From: an uncultured Lachnospiraceae bacterium
Lineage (GTDB): Bacteria; Bacillota; Clostridia; Lachnospirales; Lachnospiraceae
Assembly (NCBI GenBank): GCA_910588125.1
Contig: CAJUPI010000060.1
Location: 1-18,981 of the forward strand
Direction of reading: 5' to 3'
Length of the DNA: 18,981 nucleotides
Shown: positions 6,224 to 12,621 of the stretch, piece by piece
Numbering within the stretch: position 1 is the first letter of the stretch
Layout: each line of letters starts with the position of its first letter
Translations under genes and position numbers: made by a program
The notes under the pieces: generated by a model
What the model was told of the DNA's origin: nothing
Database searches by the model: none
Seen by the model: the letters and a program-made list of their open reading frames with translations, nothing else

Positions 6224-7843
6224 ATGCAAATAAAGGAATTGCTGCAATACAATGATATCGTGACTCAGTGTCACAATAATCCGGATGCGGATGCGGTCGC
6301 AAGTGGCTGGGCGCTGCTCTGCTATTTAGAGCAGAATGGGAAACAGGCACGGCTGATTTATAGTGGGGAACATCGTATTACGAAGGCAAATATGGTTCTG
6401 CTGTGCGAAAAGCTGCAGATCCCGATTGAATATGTGGAAAAGCTGGAGGAAAAGCCGGAGCTGTTGATCTGCGTAGACTGCCGGTATGGTGGGGGAAATG
6501 TCCGCAAATTTGAAGCAGAAGCGTTTGCCGTGATCGACCATCATCCGTCGGGGAAAAATGATCCGAAGCTGCCGAAGCTGAATGAAGTAAGGGACAAGTA
6601 TGGGGCATGTTCGACGATTGTCTGGGATATGATGATGGAAAGCGGTTTTGATCCCGCTGATAACGTGCAGCTGGCAACAGCTCTTTTTTACGGCCTTTTT
6701 ATGGATACTGCCAGGCTACAGGAATTGCGCCATCCGAAGGATATGGATATGAGAGATGCGTTGCAATTTCGCTGCCAGAGCGATTTGATGTTTATGTTAC
6801 AAAACTGTAACCTTTCAGAAGATGATCTGGAAACGACAGGGATGGCATTGATGACATGCAAGCATTATTCCTATTCAGAGGACAGAAAGTTTTCGATTGT
6901 CAGTATAAAGCAATGTGATCCTAATCTTTTGGGGGTGATCAGTGATCTGGTGATGGAAAACGAAAAAACGGATGTATGTGTCGCGTTCTGCGTTCAGCTA
7001 AATCCAGATGAAAATAGCGATAGCATTGTTAAATTTTCCGTCCGCAGTTGTCTTTTGGAGGCACGGGCAGATTATATAGCTTCCTTTTTGGCAAAGGGGA
7101 TCGGCGGCGGCGGCGGTCATCCGCGCAAAAGCGGCGGAACGTTAAGAAATGGGGTGTTGGAGGTAGTCCATGAGCCAGGGTTTTCGGATACCTATGGCTT
7201 TAAAGACAAAATCCACCAGCTATTTTTTCAGCGATTGCAATTTTACATGAAAGCGCCTGAGATTTATTATGCGGGAGAAAAAGCCCCCAAAGGGGATGCG
7301 TTCTATCCGGAGATCACAGAATTGTTTCAGACAGGGGCAGTATATCAGAAAAACCGTATGCCGGTGGGATATGTGAAAGCCAGTGATTTATATGAGGCAG
7401 GGACACAAATCTGCGTCAGGATGCTGGAGGGAGATATCACCTTTGTAGTGGAAGAGGATACTTATTTAATGCTGGGAATTGACGCCGAGGTTTATCAGAA
7501 TAAAGAAAAGGATTTCAGGAAAAATAATGATTTGAGCGATGCTGCCTACTGCTTTACCGGCGAGTATCCGCCACGCGTAATCTGGGCACAGAGCGATAGT
7601 AAGGATGTCAGGGAGCTGGCTCAATACGCCAAGACCTGCATTCCTAAAGAAGGGGCACGCATTCGGGCAAAGCAGCTTGATTGCCGGGTGAAAATCATTC
7701 CGGATTGGAGTAAGGATGGTTTGCTGGGGGAACCATCGGACTGGCTTGTCGTCCGGGAGGATAATATAAAGGATTTCTATATTATTAAAAACAATATTTT
7801 TGTAAGGAGCTATACCCTTGTAAAAGAGCGGGAGATTCTCTGA
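6224..7843 (+). CDS. DHH-family phosphoesterase with extra C-terminal domain
   Basis: A 539-aa cytoplasmic metal-dependent phosphoesterase. The catalytic DHH domain shows H17-NNPDAD (motif I), D85 in VDCRYGG, IDHHPSG with D105-H106-H107, and D161 in GLFMDT. The DHHA1 substrate-binding domain has the glycine loop GGGGGHPRKSGG at 294-305. These match the family of NrnA-like nanoRNases and cyclic-dinucleotide phosphodiesterases, which hydrolyse short oligonucleotides or pApA-type substrates; the substrate here cannot be decided. Those enzymes have about 320 residues. The remaining 230 or so form an added region ending with GEPSDWLVVREDN and NIFVRSYTLV, which resembles a PGDYG-type fold seen in small uncharacterised proteins. 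A GGGAGGG site lies nine bases before the ATG, and a good promoter precedes it. Confidence 0.88.
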   Translation: MQIKELLQYNDIVTQCHNNPDADAVASGWALLCYLEQNGKQARLIYSGEHRITKANMVLLCEKLQIPIEYVEKLEEKPELLICVDCRYGGGNVRKFEAEAFAVIDHHPSGKNDPKLPKLNEVRDKYGACSTIVWDMMMESGFDPADNVQLATALFYGLFMDTARLQELRHPKDMDMRDALQFRCQSDLMFMLQNCNLSEDDLETTGMALMTCKHYSYSEDRKFSIVSIKQCDPNLLGVISDLVMENEKTDVCVAFCVQLNPDENSDSIVKFSVRSCLLEARADYIASFLAKGIGGGGGHPRKSGGTLRNGVLEVVHEPGFSDTYGFKDKIHQLFFQRLQFYMKAPEIYYAGEKAPKGDAFYPEITELFQTGAVYQKNRMPVGYVKASDLYEAGTQICVRMLEGDITFVVEEDTYLMLGIDAEVYQNKEKDFRKNNDLSDAAYCFTGEYPPRVIWAQSDSKDVRELAQYAKTCIPKEGARIRAKQLDCRVKIIPDWSKDGLLGEPSDWLVVREDNIKDFYIIKNNIFVRSYTLVKEREIL

Positions 7844-7876
7844 AGAATGCCGTATTTTTGAATAGGAAAAATCGAA

Positions 7877-8130
7877 ATGAATACAAGAAAGAATATGATT
7901 CTCATCAAGGGAAATATAAAAACATCAGAGATTAGATTTTGCCAATGGGATGCGGCAGGCGAAAGAATAAATATAGAATTTAATAATGGTAAAATTTATT
8001 CTTATGCCATTTTCAGATGAATAAATTGATTAAGAATATGGAATTGTATAAACTCCCCTTGATCCGTTTTCGGACAAACGGTAGCGAGGAAAAAGAAAGG
8101 CTTATAAAAGCGTTGAAAGATATACTTTAA
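7877..8130 (+). pseudogene. Internally deleted gene remnant, possibly helicase/nuclease-like
   Basis: Two short overlapping frames look like the two ends of one lost gene. The first (7877-8020, 47 codons) begins MNTRKNMILIKGNIKTSEI and ends in KIYSYAIFR. The second (8017-8130, 37 codons) contains YKLPLIRFRTNGSEEKERL and ends KALKDIL. They overlap in ATGA. The first resembles, from memory, the start of large AAA-type helicase proteins of Clostridia; the second resembles the last strand and helix of a restriction-endonuclease-like (DUF2726-type) domain. A deletion of the whole middle would leave exactly this. The ribosome site before 7877 is weak. Expression as two small proteins is possible but unlikely. 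The family guess is tentative; the remnant call is stronger. Confidence 0.45.
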
Positions 8131-8162
8131 AGCGAATTTTTGGAATAGAAGAGGAGGGTGTT

Positions 8163-8314
8163 GCAAAATAAGTCACCCGTCATTTTTCTATCCTGTGTTC
8201 GGACGGTTCACGTACACACAGTCTGCTCTTAACGGACAAAGTCCGTCAATATCAGACAGAGTGTACGTGAACAGCCGGACACTGGATAAGAAAATGACGG
8301 GTGACTTATTTTGC
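8163..8314. repeat. 152-bp palindrome, inner module of copy 1
   Basis: The 24 bases at 8163-8186 are a perfect reverse complement of 8291-8314. The arms continue with few mismatches to the centre, where ACGGAC-AAA-GTCCGT folds around 8239. The whole module could form one long hairpin or a cruciform. The same module recurs at 18867 onward in the opposite orientation. Confidence 0.85.
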
Positions 8315-8362
8315 GGCATCGCTGCAACCAATGTCATCAAGTTTAGTTCTGAGAATACCCAG

Positions 8363-8605
8363 CCATGGAAAAAGGAACGGGAAGCGGCGGGAAATGGTCT
8401 GCGACTTTTGACTTTGCAGGGATTTAGAATTCCTTAAATCCCTGAATTTTGCGTGGAAACGAAAATCCACTCTGTTTGAGCGTAGCGAGTTTGGGGATTT
8501 TCGTTTCGCTTTTTGCAAAGATTCAGGGATTTTAGGAATTCTTGATCCCGAAACCGGAAAAAGTAACAGACCATTTCCCGCCGCTTCCCGTTCCTTTTTC
8601 CATGG
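8363..8605. repeat. 243-bp palindrome, second module of copy 1
   Basis: The 39 bases at 8363-8401 are a perfect reverse complement of 8567-8605; each arm has CCATGG at its outer end. Further in, smaller hairpins are nested: one around GAATTCC in each arm (near 8428 and 8535), and GAAACGAAAATCC (near 8456) against GGATTTTCGTTTC (near 8494), with GAGCGTAGCGAG close to the centre. No coding potential is convincing. It is likely a very stable RNA hairpin if transcribed. Confidence 0.85.
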
Positions 8606-8663
8606 CGTACCTTCTGAAAAAATTAACTAAATGACATTACCGCTGCAACACCTCCTTTTTTAA

Positions 8664-8701
8664 TTGACAATTTTTACGATATGATATATCCTAAATATAT
8701 C
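8664..8701 (+). promoter_or_regulatory. Promoter and candidate operator of the BlaI-type gene
   Basis: A consensus TTGACA (8664-8669) is followed after 17 bases by TATCCT (8687-8692). A perfect inverted repeat GATATAT-5-ATATATC (8683-8701) covers the -10 region and start point, where an autoregulating repressor would bind. BlaI-family proteins usually bind such dyads upstream of their own gene. The classical TACA/TGTA operator core is not present, so operator identity is inference. The promoter starts eight bases after the palindromic element. Confidence 0.5.
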
Positions 8702-8788
8702 AGATAATATTAAAAATAAACAATAATCAGGAAAAACAAAAAATATGATGTAGGATACTTAAGGGTAAGAGACAAGGAGTTTGTGGAA

Positions 8789-9157
8789 ATGAAAAAGAAT
8801 TATGGTTTAACAAAAACCGAAGAACAGATTATGGAATTGTTGTGGGCAGCAAATAAGCCTATGACATTCCGGGAAATTATGAATGTGGCAAAAGATGAAT
8901 GGAAAAAAGGATGGAAGGCCCAGACATTGAATACATTTTTGCTTGGTTTGCAGAAAATGAATCTTGTAAGAACGGAAAAAGGCGCATCATGTAATTTATA
9001 TTATGCCTTTTACTCCAAAGAACAGCATATCCATAACTGGACAAAAAGGCTGGTAGAGGAATATTATGAGAATTCGCTGAGCCGTTTTGTGACAGTCTTT
9101 CTCGGGGACGAGAAGCTATCGGAAGAAGAGGCGGAGATGATAAGAAAGTTGTTGTAG
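8789..9157 (+). CDS. BlaI/MecI/CopY-family transcriptional repressor
   Basis: A winged-helix repressor of about 122 residues. The N-terminal LTKTEEQIMELLWAANKPMT, the following helix REIMNVAKDEWKKGWKAQTL and the wing LVRTEKGASCNLYYAFYSKE are the BlaI/Penicillinase_R fold. The C-terminal helices (YYENSLSRFVTVFLGDEKLS onward) give dimerisation. In this family the repressor is normally cleaved or released through a membrane M56 sensor peptidase (BlaR1) encoded next to it. Here no such gene exists; the next gene is azlD on the opposite strand, 26 bases away. I chose ATG 8789 because AAGGAG lies nine bases upstream; the GTG at 8783 would be only three bases from it. Targets are unknown. Confidence 0.85.
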   Translation: MKKNYGLTKTEEQIMELLWAANKPMTFREIMNVAKDEWKKGWKAQTLNTFLLGLQKMNLVRTEKGASCNLYYAFYSKEQHIHNWTKRLVEEYYENSLSRFVTVFLGDEKLSEEEAEMIRKLL

Positions 9158-9183
9158 CAGGAGACGGCGTTATGGTTAGCAGT

Positions 9184-9510
9184 TTAGCGGAACCATGTCT
9201 GAACCAGATACATATAGAAGGCAGTCCCGGCCCCGATGCTCAGCAGAGTATTTTTCCGCCATTTATGTAAAAGGAATATGAGCAGGATAGAAAGCAGTTC
9301 AGGGATTCCATGGAATTGCGAAAAAACAGCATCTTTCAGACTGTACACGACTAAGAAACCGATTACTGCGTAGGGGAGTACGGTTCCCAGATAAGAAATA
9401 TATTTTGGAGGTGTTTTACCTTCCGGGAAGAGGATAAAGGGCAGAAATCTTGTGAGTATGGTTCCGGACACAACTGCTAAAATAGTAACAATACTTTGAA
9501 ATCTCGTCAT
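9184..9510 (-). CDS. azlD: AzlD-family branched-chain amino acid exporter subunit
   Basis: A 108-aa membrane protein with about four helices, matching AzlD in length and in features such as ILTRFLPFILFP near the N-terminus and LPYAVIGFLVVYSLKD in the middle. AzlD works with AzlC to export branched-chain amino acids and their toxic analogues. Its ATG overlaps the last four bases of azlC (ATGA), so the two are translationally coupled. It ends tail-to-tail with the BlaI-type gene. The 11 bases just beyond its stop may be the start of a lost gene belonging to the BlaI operon. Confidence 0.9.
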   Translation of the reverse strand: MTRFQSIVTILAVVSGTILTRFLPFILFPEGKTPPKYISYLGTVLPYAVIGFLVVYSLKDAVFSQFHGIPELLSILLIFLLHKWRKNTLLSIGAGTAFYMYLVQTWFR

Positions 9511-10208
9511 GGCTGATTACTCCTGTTGCTGGGTCTGGCTGGTATTTTTCCTGGGGAGAGACAGAGAATAATAAGTGCCAGGGATGGCAGAATGAATGCT
9601 TTGGCTCCCAAAATCAACAGCGAAAGAAGCGAGCAGATAAGCCCGATCCGGGCAGGGCGATGGTCTGTAGCTTCTTCCCATTGATTGATGAACATGACAA
9701 CAAAAAGGGCTGTCATTACAAATTCGATACCAGTGGTATCAAAATGGATCACATACCCTAAAAGTGCACCAAGGGTAGAGCCGGATACCCAGTAAATTTG
9801 ATTCAGCAGAGTGACAAAGAACAGAAACCATCCTTTGTCTACGTCGGGAGGCGGTTCCACTGCACAGTTGATGGTGAAGGATTCGTCACACATTCCGTAG
9901 ATCAGATAAAATTTTTTCCAGCCGGTATTTTTATACCTATCCAACATGGAGATGCCATAGAACAGATGACGGGCATTGACCATCAATGCCAGGAAAAATG
10001 CATAAAAAGGATTGAACGTTGACAGCAGCAGGCTAACGGTGACGAATTCCATAGAGCCGGCAAAAATAAAGAGGCTCATGAGCATGGGGTAGACAAAGGA
10101 AAAGCCTTTACTCCTCATGAGGAACCCATAGGACATACCCAAAAATAAAAAACCGACACAAATCGGCAAGGTGTGGGGAAAGGCAGCCTTGAATGCTTTT
10201 GCTTTCAT
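9507..10208 (-). CDS. azlC: AzlC-family branched-chain amino acid exporter subunit
   Basis: A 233-aa integral membrane protein of the AzlC family. The N-terminus MKAKAFKAAFPHTLPICVGF leads into GMSYGFLMRSKGFS, then FAGSMEFVTVSLLL, NARHLFYGISMLDRY and the GMCDESF block, all typical of AzlC. It forms an exporter with AzlD, which overlaps its stop. The reading frame is open for 41 more codons upstream, but the start at 10208 is preferred: GGAGG lies seven bases before it and the resulting length fits the family. The upstream codons are not membrane-like and cross a hairpin. No Lrp-type (AzlB) regulator is adjacent; the nearest regulator is the BlaI-type gene, which is convergent. Confidence 0.92.
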   Translation of the reverse strand: MKAKAFKAAFPHTLPICVGFLFLGMSYGFLMRSKGFSFVYPMLMSLFIFAGSMEFVTVSLLLSTFNPFYAFFLALMVNARHLFYGISMLDRYKNTGWKKFYLIYGMCDESFTINCAVEPPPDVDKGWFLFFVTLLNQIYWVSGSTLGALLGYVIHFDTTGIEFVMTALFVVMFINQWEEATDHRPARIGLICSLLSLLILGAKAFILPSLALIILCLSPGKIPARPSNRSNQP

Positions 10209-10287
10209 AGTAAACCTCCATATTAGCATTGCAGATACCACCATGAATGAAAGCGGTTTACTTTGTTGAACCTCCGGGAATGTGCAG

Positions 10288-10354
10288 AAAACGGGAGTGG
10301 AAGATATCACTTCGAAACCCCGTTTTCGCACAGTTCAGCGCCGGAGCGCTGAAC
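10288..10354 (-). terminator. Two stem-loops between the chemotaxis gene and azlC
   Basis: GTTCAGCGC (10333-10341) and GCGCTGAAC (10346-10354) pair perfectly around CGGA. AAAACGGG (10288-10295) pairs with CCCGTTTT (10319-10326), with an inner AGTG/CACT stem. Read on the minus strand, both lie after the chemotaxis gene stop and before azlC, so they plausibly separate the two units. The GC-rich hairpin lacks a U-tract on that strand; the second has T bases in its 3-prime arm. The terminator role is inference. Confidence 0.4.
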
Positions 10355-10391
10355 TTTCGTAGTAAAATTTCCTGTTTGATTCTGTTAAGCT

Positions 10392-12365
10392 TTAATCCCT
10401 GGCAAGTGTGAAACGATCTACCAGCTGCTTTAAACTGTTTGCTTCAGCGGAAAGCTCTTCGCTGGCGGCGGCGCTTTCCTGAGCGGTAGCACTGTTGGTT
10501 TGAACCACTGAGGAAATCTGAGAGATGCCTTCGGTAACTTGTTCGATAGCAATGGTCTGGTCTTCGACTGCTTTGACGACGATGTTCATCTGAGTAGTCA
10601 CATTGCCGGCCAGAACACTGGTCTGTTCCAGCGCATTGGTGACTTTTCCGACAGCCTGGCCACCTTCTGTGACAGCGGCGATTGAGCTGCCAATCAATTC
10701 TTTTGTCGCCTTGGCCGCCTCATCGGATTTGGAGGCAAGATTACGTACTTCGTCAGCGACGACGGCAAAGCCTTTGCCGGAGGAACCGGCTCTTGCAGCT
10801 TCCACGGCAGCATTTAAGGCCAGGATATTGGTCTGGAAGGCAATGCTTTCGATGGTGGAAATGATCTTGGAAATCTCTTCGGAGGATTCGGATATCTTTT
10901 CCATGGCGCTGTTCAGTTCCTTGACATAATCCACACTGGTGCCTAACTGGGCACCGGCCAAGCCAACAAACCGGCCTGCCTCGTCGGCAGCAGCAGAGGT
11001 TTTTTTGGCACTGTCAGAGATACCAGTGATAGTGGCGGCCAGTTCCTCTACAGAGCTGGCCTGCTCAATGGAACCCTGACTTAAATTCTGGGCGCCGGTA
11101 GATACCTGCCCGCTGGCAGAAGATACCTGTCCGGCGGATGTATCAATTTGGCGCATAGTGTTGCTCAGCTCGACCTTTAAGTTGCGCATCGAGAGCAGGA
11201 TGCTCTGAAATTCGCCCACATAAGTATCCCGATGAGAGGACTGGATATCGAAATTTTTATTGGCCATTTCATTCAGCAGATACCCAATGTCATGGATGAT
11301 GGTATTTAAACCGGATACCATCTCTGCTGTAGAACGCGTCAGTTCGGCCGTCTCATCCTGGCCCTTCACCTGAGGAACCGGGGAATTGAGATCGCCTTCC
11401 ACCAACAGCTTCATACGCTCCGCACAGGCCCGCATAGGAGTACTGATATTGCTAGAGAGCTTTAAGGCTACCACAATGGAGACCAGAATGGAGGCGGTGA
11501 TCACTAACAGATTGATAATGATACCAAAGTAAGTATTCGCCAAATATTCTGACTTCAAGACGGTGACGGCAACGCTCCAGCCATCTGTACTGTTCACAGG
11601 GGCATAGGCTGAAAAACGGATACCGTCAGAACCGCGAAAGCTGCCAAAGCCATTTTTCCCCTGGCGCATAGCTTCGTGGAGGCCAGCCTGTTCCTTTAAA
11701 GAAGGATTGCTTGCGGACTCTTGCTCAATATTCTGAGTAGTGATGGTATCTAATGTCACATCGGCGATGGTGACACCGGATTTGTTAATCATATAAGCCC
11801 GGCTGCTTTCTCCGACTTTAATAGAGGATACAATGTCGTTGAGAAAAGTTTCCGGCGGAACAAAATAGACGACGCCTACGATTTGGGAATCGCGGCTTCC
11901 GCCATCGTAAAGAGGGGCGGCTACCATGATGGACAATTCGCCGGTGATCTTGCTGATCAGAGGCTCTGATACATAGACATTCCCCTGCATTGCCTGTTTT
12001 ACATATTCCCGATCGGAATAATCCTTACCGTCAAAAATGCTAAGGCCATCGGTACCGATGACATTCCCCCGTTGAAAGCCATGCATTTTGACCCGCTCAT
12101 CGATGATGGCTTGTTTTTCCGCCGTGGGAACCGAGGCATCAGATAGCTGTGGTACGCAGCCGGTGTCTATCGCGACATTTTTGTAAGCGGTCAATTCATG
12201 CTCGATTCGCTCGGCTGCCAGTACAGCAGTTTCGCTCATCATTTGATTCAAAGTGGCGATGGTACTTCTGTAGCTTAATGTAATACTGGATGCTCCTACC
12301 GCTATTAAAGCAATCAGGACCGTTGCCATTAGGCATACTGTGATTTTTCTTCGTATGCTTTTCAT
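10392..12365 (-). CDS. Methyl-accepting chemotaxis protein with periplasmic sensor domain
   Basis: A 657-aa transmembrane chemoreceptor. Residues about 8-30 form the first membrane helix. An extracytoplasmic domain follows, with the look of a double-Cache sensor (MHGFQRGNVIGTDGLSIFDG, GELSIMVAAPLYDG, GVVYFVPPETF), then a second helix (about 277-301), a HAMP linker (SSNISTPMRACAERM) and a long coiled-coil signalling domain. The kinase-contact tip FQTNILALNAAVEAARAG, at about 507-524, is intact. There is no C-terminal pentapeptide for CheR/CheB docking. It ends in QLVDRFTLARD, as many Clostridial receptors do. The ligand is unknown. ATG 12365 is chosen because GAGGAGG lies six bases upstream; the frame also opens at a TTG 15 bases earlier, which overlaps that site. 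It has its own promoter and is transcribed divergently from the sensor kinase, so it may sense the same nutrient. Confidence 0.93.
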   Translation of the reverse strand: MKSIRRKITVCLMATVLIALIAVGASSITLSYRSTIATLNQMMSETAVLAAERIEHELTAYKNVAIDTGCVPQLSDASVPTAEKQAIIDERVKMHGFQRGNVIGTDGLSIFDGKDYSDREYVKQAMQGNVYVSEPLISKITGELSIMVAAPLYDGGSRDSQIVGVVYFVPPETFLNDIVSSIKVGESSRAYMINKSGVTIADVTLDTITTQNIEQESASNPSLKEQAGLHEAMRQGKNGFGSFRGSDGIRFSAYAPVNSTDGWSVAVTVLKSEYLANTYFGIIINLLVITASILVSIVVALKLSSNISTPMRACAERMKLLVEGDLNSPVPQVKGQDETAELTRSTAEMVSGLNTIIHDIGYLLNEMANKNFDIQSSHRDTYVGEFQSILLSMRNLKVELSNTMRQIDTSAGQVSSASGQVSTGAQNLSQGSIEQASSVEELAATITGISDSAKKTSAAADEAGRFVGLAGAQLGTSVDYVKELNSAMEKISESSEEISKIISTIESIAFQTNILALNAAVEAARAGSSGKGFAVVADEVRNLASKSDEAAKATKELIGSSIAAVTEGGQAVGKVTNALEQTSVLAGNVTTQMNIVVKAVEDQTIAIEQVTEGISQISSVVQTNSATAQESAAASEELSAEANSLKQLVDRFTLARD

Positions 12366-12411
12366 CCCTATCCTCCTCAATTTGCAATAGAATGATATTT
12401 CTTTTATAGAT

Positions 12412-12441
12412 ATTATATCATATGGTTAAGCGATACGTCTA
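12412..12441 (-). promoter_or_regulatory. Promoter of the chemotaxis receptor gene
   Basis: On the minus strand TAGACG (12441-12436) and TATAAT (12417-12412) are separated by 18 bases. The -10 box is preceded by TGA, an extended -10. The start point would be near 12405, about 40 bases before the ATG. The -35 box resembles that of the divergent kinase promoter (TAGACA). Confidence 0.55.
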
Positions 12442-12527
12442 TTGAAAAAACAAAAAAGAGGCAAAATACAAAAAAGTGAAAAGGAGTGAAGTGCGAGAGG
12501 AGTAAATATTAATCAAATAATTAAGAG

Positions 12528-12556
12528 TAGACAAGCAGATAAAACATAAATATAAT
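12528..12556 (+). promoter_or_regulatory. Promoter of the kinase/regulator genes
   Basis: TAGACA (12528-12533) and TATAAT (12551-12556) are spaced by exactly 17 bases. Transcription would begin near 12563, giving a leader of about 60 bases that includes AGGAAGGGAGAG ahead of the ATG at 12622. It is back-to-back with the chemotaxis promoter, about 90 bases apart. Confidence 0.6.
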
Positions 12557-12621
12557 AAGAAGTAAGAATTTCCAGGCGATCTTTTCGGCAATTAACAGGA
12601 AGGGAGAGATTTTTACCAAGT

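Larger units (their letters stand above)
8152..8656. mobile_element. MITE-like non-coding element built from nested palindromes (copy 1)
   Basis: The outer ends are inverted repeats: AGGAGGGTGTTGCA (8152-8165) against AGGAGGTGTTGCA read on the other strand (8656-8644). Inside sit two large palindromes in tandem, 8163-8314 and 8363-8605. The spacers between them (8315-8362 and 8606-8643) are imperfect inverted repeats of each other, sharing AATGTCAT and CCATGG. No transposase or other convincing gene is present. The short frames that cross it are read through hairpin DNA. Together with copy 2 at 18854, this points to a mobile non-autonomous repeat family. The TGTTGCA ends recall insertion-sequence termini, but I cannot name a parent. 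It fills most of the space between the gene remnant and the BlaI-type gene. Confidence 0.7.

Noticed and set aside
8195..8437. 80-codon open frame across the palindromic element
   Set aside because: It runs through the hairpin arms of the repeat and has no ribosome site or family resemblance; palindromes commonly create chance frames on both strands.
8152..8656. CRISPR array
   Set aside because: The repeats are inverted and nested, not regularly spaced direct repeats with unique spacers, and no cas genes are nearby.
10209..10331. 41-residue N-terminal extension of AzlC
   Set aside because: A strong GGAGG lies directly before the ATG at 10208, and the extension exceeds the family length and is not membrane-like.
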